Part shown: positions 43,063 through 52,835 of the stretch, piece after piece | How positions within the stretch are numbered: the stretch's first letter is position 1 | Layout: every line of letters starts with the position of its first letter | Program-made: the position numbers and the translations under genes | Notes under the pieces: model-generated | Database searches by the model: none | Told to the model about the DNA's origin: nothing | Seen by the model: only the letters and a program-made list of their open reading frames with translations | Source: Clostridium_AD sp050717535 | Lineage (GTDB): Bacteria; Bacillota; Clostridia; Clostridiales; Clostridiaceae | Direction: 5' to 3' | DNA length: 64,000 nt | NCBI RefSeq assembly: GCF_050717535.1 | Contig: NZ_JBOITM010000074.1 | Coordinates: 32,353 to 96,352, forward strand

Positions 43063-44232
43063 TTACAATCTCATAAAAGATTTCTTATCATAAAAAATAC
43101 TCATAATTAAAGTCCAGAGTACTATATAAACTATTGAAAAATATGCTGAATCCAATATATTCCCGGCCCATGGGGTTATACAGTGGGTAGTAAGCCAAAC
43201 ATTTAAAGTTACTGTTTTCTTTGTAAGTGGGTCTAATATAGGGATAACCCACAGTGTCTTACGAACGATTTCAGATACTAGGTAAACAAATATCGCACTG
43301 CTTCCAAGAGTTACAAATGGCTTGAATATAGAATCATATTTTATTATATCCATTAAAAAATAAAGTACTGCAGTAAGTAAAATACAGATTCCAGCTGTAA
43401 GCAAAACAAAAGAACTAGACCATAAATTTTTATTGAAGGGAAACCATATATTCGCTTTGCACGCAAGTGCTAATGTTATAAGTCCAAAAGTAAATACAGA
43501 TAAAAACTTATATATTTTTTTATCTGTTGTATATATAAGTATCTGCCCAGTTACTGCACCAAATAATCCTGATGCGATGGCAGGTAATGTACTTAAAATG
43601 CCTTCTGGGTCCCAATTTGGTTTATATAGGTGGCCTTTTAGCCAGTGTAAATCTATATATTGAACTAAATTTCCATTCTGTTCTAGAATTCCCTTGCCAA
43701 ATCCAGGAACGGAAACATGTTTCATTAATAAATAATAGACTATAATAATTATAAAGGCTAGCCCCAATTGTATGGATGCTTGAATTACCTTGTTTTTAAC
43801 TAAATATAGTATTAATAATGTTAAACTGCTTACTATTAGATAGATAATAGCGATTCGCTGTAGTACACCGAGTATTCTTATACTTGAAAAGTTATAAAGA
43901 GGAAAACCATTTAAAAATAATCCTAGGAGGAATATTCCTATGCTCCGTGATAGTATGTGTGCAAAAATATTAAATGGGGAAATACCTTTTTCTATTCTTC
44001 TATTTAGTGCATAAGGTACAACCATACCCATTATGATGATAAAGAAGGGAAATCCTAAATCTGCAACTGTACATCCGTTCCATTTTGCGTGTCTTAATTG
44101 GGGGTATATTCTAGCGGTATTACCTGGATTATCAGCTAACAGCATTAATGCTACTGCCATTCCTCTAATTGCATCAATGCACTTTAGTCGACCTTTTTCA
44201 CTATTACTATTTACTATGTTTTTTTGTTCCAT
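43063..44232 (-). CDS. Membrane acyltransferase, NagX/heparan-glucosaminide type
   Basis: 389 residues, ten or more membrane helices. The N-terminus RLKCIDAIRGMAVALMLLADNPG and WNGCTVADLGFPFFIIIMGMV are typical of the DUF5009/NagX group related to lysosomal heparan-alpha-glucosaminide N-acetyltransferase, in which the conserved Asp/His region transfers acetyl groups across the membrane. WLKGHLYKPNWDPEGILSTLPAIAS is a further family block. GGGGGCAATAAA precedes the ATG. Likely modifies sugar amino groups of wall glycans; the substrate is not shown here. Confidence 0.85.
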   Translation of the reverse strand: MEQKNIVNSNSEKGRLKCIDAIRGMAVALMLLADNPGNTARIYPQLRHAKWNGCTVADLGFPFFIIIMGMVVPYALNRRIEKGISPFNIFAHILSRSIGIFLLGLFLNGFPLYNFSSIRILGVLQRIAIIYLIVSSLTLLILYLVKNKVIQASIQLGLAFIIIIVYYLLMKHVSVPGFGKGILEQNGNLVQYIDLHWLKGHLYKPNWDPEGILSTLPAIASGLFGAVTGQILIYTTDKKIYKFLSVFTFGLITLALACKANIWFPFNKNLWSSSFVLLTAGICILLTAVLYFLMDIIKYDSIFKPFVTLGSSAIFVYLVSEIVRKTLWVIPILDPLTKKTVTLNVWLTTHCITPWAGNILDSAYFSIVYIVLWTLIMSIFYDKKSFMRL

Positions 44233-44524
44233 TTTATTGCCCCCTTATGACTGTCTGCTTTATTACAGGATTGAAATCTTTTTTTCAATGCTGTAATTAT
44301 GTATATTCTATCAATATTAGATATTTCCTTCTAAAAACATATTTTTTTAGATTAAATGGCCAATCTCTTGAGAATAAATCAATAGTATAAAATCATACTA
44401 GAGCTTTAAGTTCGTTGTATCCCAACAATTGATATGATATAATATAATATTATATAATTAGGCAAAAAACGTTAATCAAAAATCATTAAATAATAGAGTA
44501 TTCATAGCTAAAGGGGGAAAAAAG

Positions 44525-47500
44525 GTGCTTTTAAAGAAGTTGAAAATTGGTCAAAAGATGTTCCTAGGGTTTGGCATGATAACCATTTTAATGCTAGCAG
44601 TGCTTGGATATGCTTATATTAATTTTACTAAACAAAGTGCGGATGTAGATCTTAACCTTCACTCATATAATGTAATAAGAGAGTCAGATACTATACTTAT
44701 TAGTTTATTAAATATGGAAACAGGGGCAAGGGGATTTGCACTTACAGGAAAAGAAAAATTTTTAGAACCATTTAATCAAGGGAAAATTGACTATAAGAAT
44801 GAGTATAATAATCTTAGTCAGCTTACTAAAGATAATTATCCCCAACAGGGCAGGCTAGTAAAGCTTAATAATTCATATGAAACCTGGTTACAATGGGAGA
44901 CTAGTCAGATAGTAGATGTTAGAAGGAAAATAACTACTGGTCAGGCTAAAATGGAAGATTTAATAGTTACAGCTCAATCGGGAAAAGGTAAACTGCAGAT
45001 GGATATCTCGCGTAAAATACTCAATGATATTGTTAAAGATGAGCAGGATTTGCTAAAGATAAGGAATAACGAGCTTGTTAAAATGGAAAAACAAACTGCT
45101 ATTATATTATTATTGGGTGGGCTATTAGCAATTTTGTTAACAATTATTATATCCATTTTGTTAATTAGAATGGTTGTAGATCCAATTAAAACAGTGACAA
45201 ATACATTTAAGGAAATATCAGAGGGAGATGTGGATTTAGATGTTAGATTAAAGGTAGAATCTAATGATGAGTTAGGGAATATGGCTAGGTATTTTAACAC
45301 GTTTATGACAAAGCTTACGGAACTTATATTAGATAATAAGAATCAGAGTTGGTTAAAAACAGGAGAAGCTGAACTCAGTGAAAAAATTCGAGGAGAGCAG
45401 GACATAGTATCATTATCCACAAATATAATTACATATATTTCTAAATATTTGAATGCACAAATTGGTGTAGTATATATTAAGACAAAAGATGATACTTTTA
45501 AACTAATTGGAAGTTATGCAGGCTGTAACCCAGAAAATTCATCAAAGGAGATTAAACTGGGCGAAGGAATTATAGGGCAAGCTGCTTTGGAAAAGCAAAC
45601 CATTGTCATTACAAATGTTCCTGAGGATTACATTAAAATAGCATCAGGAGTTGGCACTTCTGTGCCTAGAAATATTTTAGTTGCACCATTTGTATATGAA
45701 AATGAAGTTTTAGGCATTATCGAATTGGGATCCTTCAGTAAATTTACTGAGATACAATTAAAATTTATAAAAGAAATAAGTTCTAGTATTGCTATTACTA
45801 TACATTCAGCGGAGTTAAGGCTTGAGATGAAAGAATTGCTCCATAAGACTATGGAGCAATCTGAAGAATTGCAGTCTCAACAAGAGGAGCTTAGACAAAA
45901 TAATGAGGAATTAGAGGAACATACTAAATCATTAAAGAAATCGGAGGCTAACCTTAGAAGCCAACAGCAAGAACTTTGCGTAGTAAATGAAGAACTTGAA
46001 GAGAAGGCTAAAGCCTTGGAGATTACAAGCAAATACAAATCTGAATTTTTAGCAAATATGTCTCATGAGCTTAGGACTCCATTAAATAGTATATTGGTTC
46101 TTTCTCAGATGCTTGCTTCAAACAAAGATACAGTATCCTTAAGTACTAAACAGTTGGAATTTGCAAAAACAATACATTCCTCTGGTGGAGATTTATTAAA
46201 ACTTATTAATGATATTTTAGATTTATCTAAGGCAGAAGCAGGAAAGATGGAAGTTAATTTTGAAAAATTATATTTATCAGATCTCGCAGACTATGTAGAT
46301 AGGTTATTTAGACCAGTTGCAGTACAAAAGGGTCTTGATTTCAAAGTTGAAATTGAAGATGGATTGCCTGGCAATATTGAATCTGATATGCAGAGGGTAC
46401 AACAGATAGTAAATAATTTACTTTCTAATGCAATAAAATTTACCAGTAATGGCCAAGTCACAATGACAGTACATGGTACTAAAAATCAGAGTATTTTAAA
46501 TTCTGAAGGAAACACTGAAAATTTTATAGGAATATCTATAACTGATACCGGAATTGGAGTGGACGTTGAAAAGCAAGCACTTATATTTGAAGCATTTAAA
46601 CAATCTGATGGTACCACCAGTAGAAAGTATGGAGGTACTGGTCTGGGACTTTCAATTTCAAGAGAGCTAGCTGGACTTCTTGGAGGGTCAATCAACCTTA
46701 TTAGTGAGGGAGGAAAGGGAAGTACATTTACTTTAATACTCCCATATAAAGCATATGAGGAGAAATCTTTATTAGTGGACATTGCACATGACACAAATCC
46801 CCTGCAAGTAGAAGAAAATGCCCTGGTAAATAGTGAAATTTCAGGTGATATAAATATAGATGATAGAAGTATTATAAATTCATTTGAAAAAAATATACTT
46901 ATCATTGAAGATGATAAAAAATTTGCGAGTATTCTAATGGAACTTGTTCATGAAAAGGGTTATAAATGTTTAATGGCACAAGATGGGTTATCTGGTATAA
47001 ATTTTGCAATGAAATACAAGCCTGATGCTATTTTATTGGATATAGGACTCCCTGATATTAGTGGCTGGAAAGTTGTTGAAATGCTTAAGAAAAATAAAAA
47101 TACTGAAAATATTTTCGTACATGTAATATCTGGTGGAGACTACAATAATTCTTTTGATAAAATGAATAGTGTTTTGGGATATCTTAAGAAACCGGTAAGT
47201 GCAGATGGTCTTGAGGCTTTATTTATGAAAATTCAAAATAGTATACAAAAACCACTTAAAAAGCTTCTTATTGTAGATGAAAATAAAGAGGAAGTCGAAA
47301 ACATATCCTGGATCTTAAGTAAAAAAGGATTTCAAATTACATTATTAGATAGTGGAACAGAAGCTTACAACCTATTAAAGACAGAATCATTTGATTGCTT
47401 AATAACGGATTTAAAGATTAAAGATATGTCAGGGTATGAGCTTTTAGCAAAGCTAGAAGATGAAAATATAGCAAATTTACAAATTATAATCTATACAGAA

Positions 47501-48058
47501 GATGAACTTTCGAGGCAGCAAGAATTAGAACTTCAAAAATATACTCAGAGTATTATTATTAAAGGGACACGCTCTGTTGATAGACTTGTATCTGAAGTAA
47601 GTCTATTTCTTCATGATCTAGATTCGAAAATAGAGGGAAACAAAATTAAAATCATAAGATCTGGACATGAAAAGAAAGATGCATTAAATAATAAAAAAAT
47701 TCTTGTGGTTGATGATGATATGAGGAATATATTTGCGCTTACTAGTGTGCTTGAAGAAAAAGGCTTAAGCGTAGTTATAGGACGTAATGGAGAAGAGGCT
47801 ATTAAAAAGCTTTATGAAAATTTAGATATAGATTTAATTTTAATGGATATTATGATGCCTGATATGGACGGATACACAGCAATACGTACAATTAGAAAAC
47901 AAAAAGATTTTTATAAAACTCCAATTATTGCAATAACAGCAAAAGCAATGAAAGATGACAAACAAAAATGTATTGATGCTGGAGCGGATGAATATTTAAC
48001 AAAGCCTATAGATATGGATAAGCTTGTGTCACTTTTAAGGGTGTGGTTATACAAATGA
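44525..48058 (+). CDS. Hybrid sensor kinase: CHASE3-HAMP-GAF-kinase-three receivers
   Basis: 1177 residues, GTG start at 44525. First membrane helix about 12-30, extracellular CHASE3-like helical sensor (METGARGFALTGKEKFLEPF), second helix near 190-212, HAMP, GAF (about 290-430), coiled coil of Q/E-rich repeats (435-500), HisKA with His514 (MSHELRTPLNSI), ATPase (DTGIGV, GGTGLGLSIS). Three receiver domains follow with acceptor Asp839, Asp962 and Asp1108. A multi-step phosphorelay scaffold, first gene of a block with cheR, cheB and a GGDEF gene. The stop overlaps cheR (ATGA). Confidence 0.93.
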   Translation: MLLKKLKIGQKMFLGFGMITILMLAVLGYAYINFTKQSADVDLNLHSYNVIRESDTILISLLNMETGARGFALTGKEKFLEPFNQGKIDYKNEYNNLSQLTKDNYPQQGRLVKLNNSYETWLQWETSQIVDVRRKITTGQAKMEDLIVTAQSGKGKLQMDISRKILNDIVKDEQDLLKIRNNELVKMEKQTAIILLLGGLLAILLTIIISILLIRMVVDPIKTVTNTFKEISEGDVDLDVRLKVESNDELGNMARYFNTFMTKLTELILDNKNQSWLKTGEAELSEKIRGEQDIVSLSTNIITYISKYLNAQIGVVYIKTKDDTFKLIGSYAGCNPENSSKEIKLGEGIIGQAALEKQTIVITNVPEDYIKIASGVGTSVPRNILVAPFVYENEVLGIIELGSFSKFTEIQLKFIKEISSSIAITIHSAELRLEMKELLHKTMEQSEELQSQQEELRQNNEELEEHTKSLKKSEANLRSQQQELCVVNEELEEKAKALEITSKYKSEFLANMSHELRTPLNSILVLSQMLASNKDTVSLSTKQLEFAKTIHSSGGDLLKLINDILDLSKAEAGKMEVNFEKLYLSDLADYVDRLFRPVAVQKGLDFKVEIEDGLPGNIESDMQRVQQIVNNLLSNAIKFTSNGQVTMTVHGTKNQSILNSEGNTENFIGISITDTGIGVDVEKQALIFEAFKQSDGTTSRKYGGTGLGLSISRELAGLLGGSINLISEGGKGSTFTLILPYKAYEEKSLLVDIAHDTNPLQVEENALVNSEISGDINIDDRSIINSFEKNILIIEDDKKFASILMELVHEKGYKCLMAQDGLSGINFAMKYKPDAILLDIGLPDISGWKVVEMLKKNKNTENIFVHVISGGDYNNSFDKMNSVLGYLKKPVSADGLEALFMKIQNSIQKPLKKLLIVDENKEEVENISWILSKKGFQITLLDSGTEAYNLLKTESFDCLITDLKIKDMSGYELLAKLEDENIANLQIIIYTEDELSRQQELELQKYTQSIIIKGTRSVDRLVSEVSLFLHDLDSKIEGNKIKIIRSGHEKKDALNNKKILVVDDDMRNIFALTSVLEEKGLSVVIGRNGEEAIKKLYENLDIDLILMDIMMPDMDGYTAIRTIRKQKDFYKTPIIAITAKAMKDDKQKCIDAGADEYLTKPIDMDKLVSLLRVWLYK

Positions 48059-48903
48059 ACCAAAATATAACTGAAGAGAAAGCTTACAATGAAGAAATGG
48101 AGATTAATCTTCTATTAGAAGCTATAAATATGAAATATGGATATGATTTTAGAAATTATTCAAGTGCTCACATGAAGCGCAGGATTCACTATAGAATGGC
48201 TGCAACTGGAATTGATACTATTGCAGAGATGCAGCATAAGGTTATTTATGATAAGGAATTTTTTAATTTAGTTTTGTCGGATTTTTCTATCAATGTAACA
48301 GAAATGTTTAGGGATCCATCTTTTTACAGAGCTTTTAGAAAAGATGTCATTCCTATACTAAAAACATATCCATTTATAAGAATATGGCATGCAGGATGTG
48401 CTACAGGCGAAGAAATATATTCAATGGCAATTTTATTAAAAGAAGAAGGATTATACGATAGGTCACAGATTTATGCTACAGACTTTAATAATATAGTTTT
48501 ACAAAAGGCAAAAGATGGTATTTACCCACTTTCTGATATTAAAGAATATACACACAATTATCAAAAGGCTGGGGGTAAAACTTCATTTTCAGACTATTAT
48601 ATAGCCAAATATGACTCAGTAATATTTGAAACCTCACTTAAGAAAAAAATTACTTTTGCAGAGCATAATTTAGTAACAGACGGGGTTTTTGGTGAAATGC
48701 ATGTTATTATTTGCAGAAATGTTATGATTTATTTTAACAAGAAATTGCAAAACCGTGTAATAAAACTATTTTCAGATAGCTTATCTAGTGGTTGTTTTCT
48801 TTGCCTAGGATCAAAGGAAAGTGTTGAATTTTCAACCAGTAGAGACTGTTTTGAAGAGTTTGTTAGCAATGAAAAAATTTATCGCAAAAAGTATTTTCTC
48901 TAG
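48055..48903 (+). CDS. cheR: CheR-type protein-glutamate methyltransferase
   Basis: 282 residues from ATG 48055, overlapping the kinase stop. CheR N-domain (YGYDFRNYSSAHMKRRIHYRM), SAM pocket IRIWHAGCATGEEIYSMAILL, the Asp in IYATDFNN and CRNVMIYFNKKLQ near the end. Usually methylates chemoreceptors; here, with a non-chemotactic kinase and no MCP gene, it probably acts on the kinase's own sensor or on another signalling protein. Confidence 0.92.
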   Translation: MNQNITEEKAYNEEMEINLLLEAINMKYGYDFRNYSSAHMKRRIHYRMAATGIDTIAEMQHKVIYDKEFFNLVLSDFSINVTEMFRDPSFYRAFRKDVIPILKTYPFIRIWHAGCATGEEIYSMAILLKEEGLYDRSQIYATDFNNIVLQKAKDGIYPLSDIKEYTHNYQKAGGKTSFSDYYIAKYDSVIFETSLKKKITFAEHNLVTDGVFGEMHVIICRNVMIYFNKKLQNRVIKLFSDSLSSGCFLCLGSKESVEFSTSRDCFEEFVSNEKIYRKKYFL

Positions 48904-48928
48904 AGTATGTAAAATAGGAGAGGATGAA

Positions 48929-49513
48929 ATGAAATTTAAGGCTGTAGTAATAGGGGCCTCTGCTGGAGGGTTTGATGCAATTCGTACTATACTTATTGGG
49001 TTAGAAGAGGATTTTGATGCTCCAATTTTAATAGTTCAGCATTTAAGCTCGAATTCTGATAATTATATGGTTACACATCTTAATGAAATATGTAGAATAA
49101 ATGTAATGGAAGCTAATGAAAAGGAAAAAATACACTCTGGAAATGTTTATGTTGCTCCTCCTAATTATCATCTATTGGTGGAAGAAGATGAAACTTTGTC
49201 GCTTACAGTTGAACCAAAGGTGAATTATGCTAGACCTTCTATTGATGTACTTTTTGAAACAGCAGCTAATGCATATGGAAATGGACTTATAGGAGTTGTT
49301 CTTACTGGTGCAAATAGTGATGGTAGTAAAGGACTCAGAAGGATAAAGGAACTAGGAGGCATAACCATAGTTCAAAATCCAAAAACAGCAGAGTCAAATT
49401 CAATGCCAACGGCTGCCATAGCTATAACCAAGGTGGATTATATACTTGAACTTAGGGAAATTAGTACTAAACTTGTTGAACTTATAGGGGGAAAAAATGA
49501 ATCAAATAGATAA
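48929..49513 (+). CDS. cheB: CheB-type methylesterase without receiver domain
   Basis: 194 residues from ATG 48929, behind GGAGAGG. Only the catalytic domain: ASAGGFDAI (nucleophile Ser), IVQHLSSNSDNYM (His), VAPPNYHLLV, VVLTGANSDGSKGL (Asp) and MPTAAI. The phosphorylation domain of classical CheB is absent, so activity must be set another way, perhaps by partners. Overlaps the next gene by 17 bases. Confidence 0.92.
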   Translation: MKFKAVVIGASAGGFDAIRTILIGLEEDFDAPILIVQHLSSNSDNYMVTHLNEICRINVMEANEKEKIHSGNVYVAPPNYHLLVEEDETLSLTVEPKVNYARPSIDVLFETAANAYGNGLIGVVLTGANSDGSKGLRRIKELGGITIVQNPKTAESNSMPTAAIAITKVDYILELREISTKLVELIGGKNESNR

Positions 49514-50480
49514 TATTAATATACTAATTGTAGACGACAGACCTGAAAATTTGTTTGTTTTAGAAAGTTTACTTGAAAATATGGATTGTAATATTATTAA
49601 AGCAGCATCTGGAAATGAGGCATTAAGCAAAATGCTTGATTATGATTTTGCACTTGTACTTCTTGATGTTCAAATGCCTAATATGGATGGCTTTGAAACT
49701 GCAGAATTAATGAGAAGCAATGGTAGGACACGGTATATACCTGTAATATTTGTAACCGCCATAAGTAATGAACAAAAATGTATATTTAAAGGATATGAGG
49801 TAGGTGCAGTAGACTATCTTTTTAAACCTATTGAGCCAATAATACTTCAGTCTAAGGTTAGAGTCTTTATAGAGCTATATAATCAAAAGAAATTAGTAGA
49901 GCAGCAGTCTAAATTACTTCAGCTAAGGGTTCAGGAATTATCAGAGCTTAGGGTTGATAATTACAGATTAGAGAATCTATCATTTTGTGATGGACTTACT
50001 GGTATTTCAAACAGGAGACAATTTGATCAGTATTTAGAAATCAGCTTTAAAAATAGTATGCGTTCTGGTAAACCAATATCTCTAATAATGGCAGATATTG
50101 ATTATTTTAAAGCTTATAATGATAATTATGGACACTTAAAAGGAGATGAATCTCTTATTAAGGTTGCAAAAGCTATGGTATCTAGTGTAAAACGTCCATT
50201 AGATTTAGTTTCACGATATGGTGGAGAAGAGTTTGCTGTAATTTTATCAGAAACCGATATTAAAGGAGCAACAATAGCAGCTGAGGAAATAAGAAAGAAT
50301 ATTGAAGAATTAGCTCTTATGCATGAATATTCCAGTGTTGCCCCTTGCATTACATTAAGTTTGGGAATTACAACAATAATAGCAAACCATGCCTATCCAA
50401 TGGAGGATTTTATTAATAATGCAGATAAGGCTTTATATAAAGCAAAAACCAATGGACGTAATACAGTAGTTTCATATTAA
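49497..50480 (+). CDS. Response regulator with GGDEF diguanylate cyclase
   Basis: 327 residues. Receiver domain (ILIVDDRPEN, acceptor Asp in LLDVQMPNMDG), short coiled linker, then a GGDEF domain with LTGISNRRQFDQYL, MADIDYFKAYND and the active-site RYGGEEF. It should make cyclic di-GMP when phosphorylated by the upstream hybrid kinase. No RxxD inhibitory site is seen immediately before GGEEF. Overlaps cheB; terminator at 50597. Confidence 0.93.
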   Translation: MNQIDNINILIVDDRPENLFVLESLLENMDCNIIKAASGNEALSKMLDYDFALVLLDVQMPNMDGFETAELMRSNGRTRYIPVIFVTAISNEQKCIFKGYEVGAVDYLFKPIEPIILQSKVRVFIELYNQKKLVEQQSKLLQLRVQELSELRVDNYRLENLSFCDGLTGISNRRQFDQYLEISFKNSMRSGKPISLIMADIDYFKAYNDNYGHLKGDESLIKVAKAMVSSVKRPLDLVSRYGGEEFAVILSETDIKGATIAAEEIRKNIEELALMHEYSSVAPCITLSLGITTIIANHAYPMEDFINNADKALYKAKTNGRNTVVSY

Positions 50481-50596
50481 AAATAGGTATCTAGATAAAT
50501 GTGATTTATGGTATAAAAGTATGGAATTAAAACCATATTTTTTTATATATTGCTTTTCATTTTAAATGTAAGAACTAGAGAGGAACATGGAGGTGT

Positions 50597-50645
50597 AAAA
50601 TGAGCATCAGCTGCTATGTAAATAGCGGCTGATGCTCATTTTTTT
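50597..50645. terminator. Strong terminator after the signalling operon
   Basis: 19-bp stem (50599-50617 with 50622-50640, one G-U) and loop GTAA, then seven T. An A-run on the other side makes it usable from the minus strand for the gene ending at 50663. Confidence 0.92.
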
Positions 50646-50662
50646 ATGATAATAGAAAATTT

Positions 50663-51157
50663 TTATAGTTCCTTATTTAAGTTAATAGTTTCATTTGCAG
50701 AGAGGGTGTTAATGCGAGCATTTTCTATGTTTAGTGTATTTATTTCATTGCTCAAGGAATTATTTGTAGTGCCTAAAACTTGTACTTTACTTTCTAAATC
50801 TTGCATTTTAGCTTCTAAATCTTGTAGTTTGGTTTCTAGCGCTTCTGTTTTGTTTTTAAAAGCTTCATTTTCAATAGTTAAAGCTGCATTATCATTTTTA
50901 GAGGCTTCAATCTCAGTTTCAAAACTTTTAGCTTTTTTTGTTAATTCTTTATTGCCACGGCTTAGTGTGAATTCCTTTTGTAAACTTAATAAAGTCACAA
51001 TTATAGCACCTATAATTACAGATATAAAAATTAGAAGAGCTAGGGAAATATTAAATCTTGTAGAAAAGAAATTAATAGATATTATTGTAGAATTTTGAAT
51101 ACCAAATAAGGCTACTAAAATAGCGAAAACCAAAGAAATTATAAAACCAAATCTCAT
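50663..51157 (-). CDS. LapA-like membrane protein with coiled coil
   Basis: 164 residues on the minus strand from 51157. Two adjacent helices (FIISLVFAILVALFGIQN, ALLIFISVIIGAIIVTLLSL) separated by NSTIISINFFS, the LapA/DUF1049 pattern. From residue 70 to the end it is a long coiled coil with heptad-like repeats (ETKLQDLEAKMQDLESKVQ). RBS GGAGG. Family members help assemble envelope lipopolysaccharide in Gram-negatives; in Gram-positives the function is unknown. Confidence 0.82.
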   Translation of the reverse strand: MRFGFIISLVFAILVALFGIQNSTIISINFFSTRFNISLALLIFISVIIGAIIVTLLSLQKEFTLSRGNKELTKKAKSFETEIEASKNDNAALTIENEAFKNKTEALETKLQDLEAKMQDLESKVQVLGTTNNSLSNEINTLNIENARINTLSANETINLNKEL

Positions 51158-51378
51158 AGGACATTACCTCCTTTATCTAGTTTATTAATTGAATTATAGC
51201 ATATTTATTTGGTTAAAAATAGTTTTAGTTGTTTAACTTACAAATTGCTAAGAAGTATGTAAAAAATTGCAAAAATGACAAAAAGAGAATATGATTAATC
51301 TTGTATTATAAAGTTATACATTAGAGTTCTAATATTATGTTTACAATATGAATTAAATGTGAAAGGTTTGGTGACTAA

Positions 51379-52698
51379 ATGCTTGAATTAAGCGATATAG
51401 CTATTAATAATGCTTCTGATATTGAGCAAAAAATATATACTAAGTCTTCACTCATTGCTATAAGTCATGGGCTTGAAGATATGGTGACTGAGTTTAAACT
51501 AGAATCAGAACTTTTTGTGACATTTCAAAGGTTTGAATTCTTCTTGGTGGAAATTGAAAGATATAAAATTTTGGATGGGTTATGTAAGAAAATGTATATA
51601 TTTGTCCGGAATATTAACAAAGACATGGTAAGTGATTTTAAAAATACTGTATTTATTGAAATTAATGAGAATGACCCCTTGGTAGACGAATGGGATATTA
51701 TTATAAATCATCCTGAACATCCTGCTGTTTTTTTAAGTAAGGAAGTATTTTACTTTGAACCAGCAAAAGAAGATCAATTTAGAAAATTCAAGGGGTTTTT
51801 AAGTTTTTCTGAGGAGATTTTGGCAGAAACATTAAAAGTGATGAAGAGTAAATTAAGAGAACATGGTATTAATTATGATTTAGTAGACAGGAATTTTAAA
51901 AAGACTGGACAAGATATTCAGACTAGAAAAATAAGCTTTTTTCTAAATCGTACACTTGGCGAGATAGAAGACAAGAGTGCCCAATTAGTAGCCAGAAATA
52001 CTTTGCTTAAAAATACACTTATTGAAAATATTGAATTGTCAAACGAGATTATAAAGCGTCTATGCTATTCTGCTGAATACAAGGATGAAGATTCGGCATT
52101 ACATATGGTTAGAGTCGGTTTATATGCATCAATTTTATATGGGATGGTAGAAACCTGTGAAGAAAAAAGAGAGTTAATGAATTATGCAGCTTTAATGCAT
52201 GATATAGGTAAGATAGGGATTGCTGATTCAATTCTCCTAAAGCCAGGTAAACTAACAACGGAGGAATTTGATATAATGAAAACCCATACAACTAATGGCG
52301 CAAGAATTCTTAGCAATTCAAAACGAGGCATTATTAAAATGGGTTATGAAATAGCACTGAATCATCATGAAAAATGGGACGGCAGCGGTTATCCATCAGG
52401 GATTTCGGGTAAGAATATTCCATTGACTGCAAGAGTTGTGGCTATTGCAGATGTTTTTGATGCACTATCTACAAAGAGAGTTTATAAGGATGCTTTCCCT
52501 ATTGAAACCTGTATAGAAATGTTAAAGGAGCAAAGGAATAAACACTTTGATGGTGAAATATTAGATTTATTTTTAAATAATATAAATGAAATACTAAGGT
52601 ATAGAGATATCATTAATTTAAAGTTTAGTACAACAGTAAATGAAGATGTTTTTACCTTGTTTTTTAATAATCCTATGAATTTTACAATTGAAAATTAA
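51379..52698 (+). CDS. HD-GYP domain phosphodiesterase
   Basis: 439 residues. N-terminal ~170 residues resemble a sensory DICT-like region; C-terminal HD-GYP domain shows ALMHDIGKIGI, HHEKWDGSGYP (HE..GSGYP) and DVFDALSTKRVYK. It probably cleaves cyclic di-GMP, opposing the GGDEF protein encoded 1 kb upstream. Its transcript is separate: the intervening LapA-like gene runs the other way. Confidence 0.9.
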   Translation: MLELSDIAINNASDIEQKIYTKSSLIAISHGLEDMVTEFKLESELFVTFQRFEFFLVEIERYKILDGLCKKMYIFVRNINKDMVSDFKNTVFIEINENDPLVDEWDIIINHPEHPAVFLSKEVFYFEPAKEDQFRKFKGFLSFSEEILAETLKVMKSKLREHGINYDLVDRNFKKTGQDIQTRKISFFLNRTLGEIEDKSAQLVARNTLLKNTLIENIELSNEIIKRLCYSAEYKDEDSALHMVRVGLYASILYGMVETCEEKRELMNYAALMHDIGKIGIADSILLKPGKLTTEEFDIMKTHTTNGARILSNSKRGIIKMGYEIALNHHEKWDGSGYPSGISGKNIPLTARVVAIADVFDALSTKRVYKDAFPIETCIEMLKEQRNKHFDGEILDLFLNNINEILRYRDIINLKFSTTVNEDVFTLFFNNPMNFTIEN

Positions 52699-52835
52699 AA
52701 TTTTTAACACCAAGATAATGGACAACTTATGTTTGCTAATATTCATTAGTTTGTGTTATATTAATCATATAATTAAAGCCTACTAAATATGGTAATAGTG
52801 CGCTAAGAAAAGAAGATCAGGAAGGAGCACTTTCA

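Noticed and set aside
44233..44524. 292-base divergent gap before the hybrid kinase
   Set aside because: Only AT-rich sequence with TATAAT-like words; no RNA structure or ORF that I can support.
50601..50633. 10-codon ORF with GGAGG in front, filling the terminator hairpin
   Set aside because: The codons are dictated by the palindrome of the terminator; no sign of selection on the peptide.
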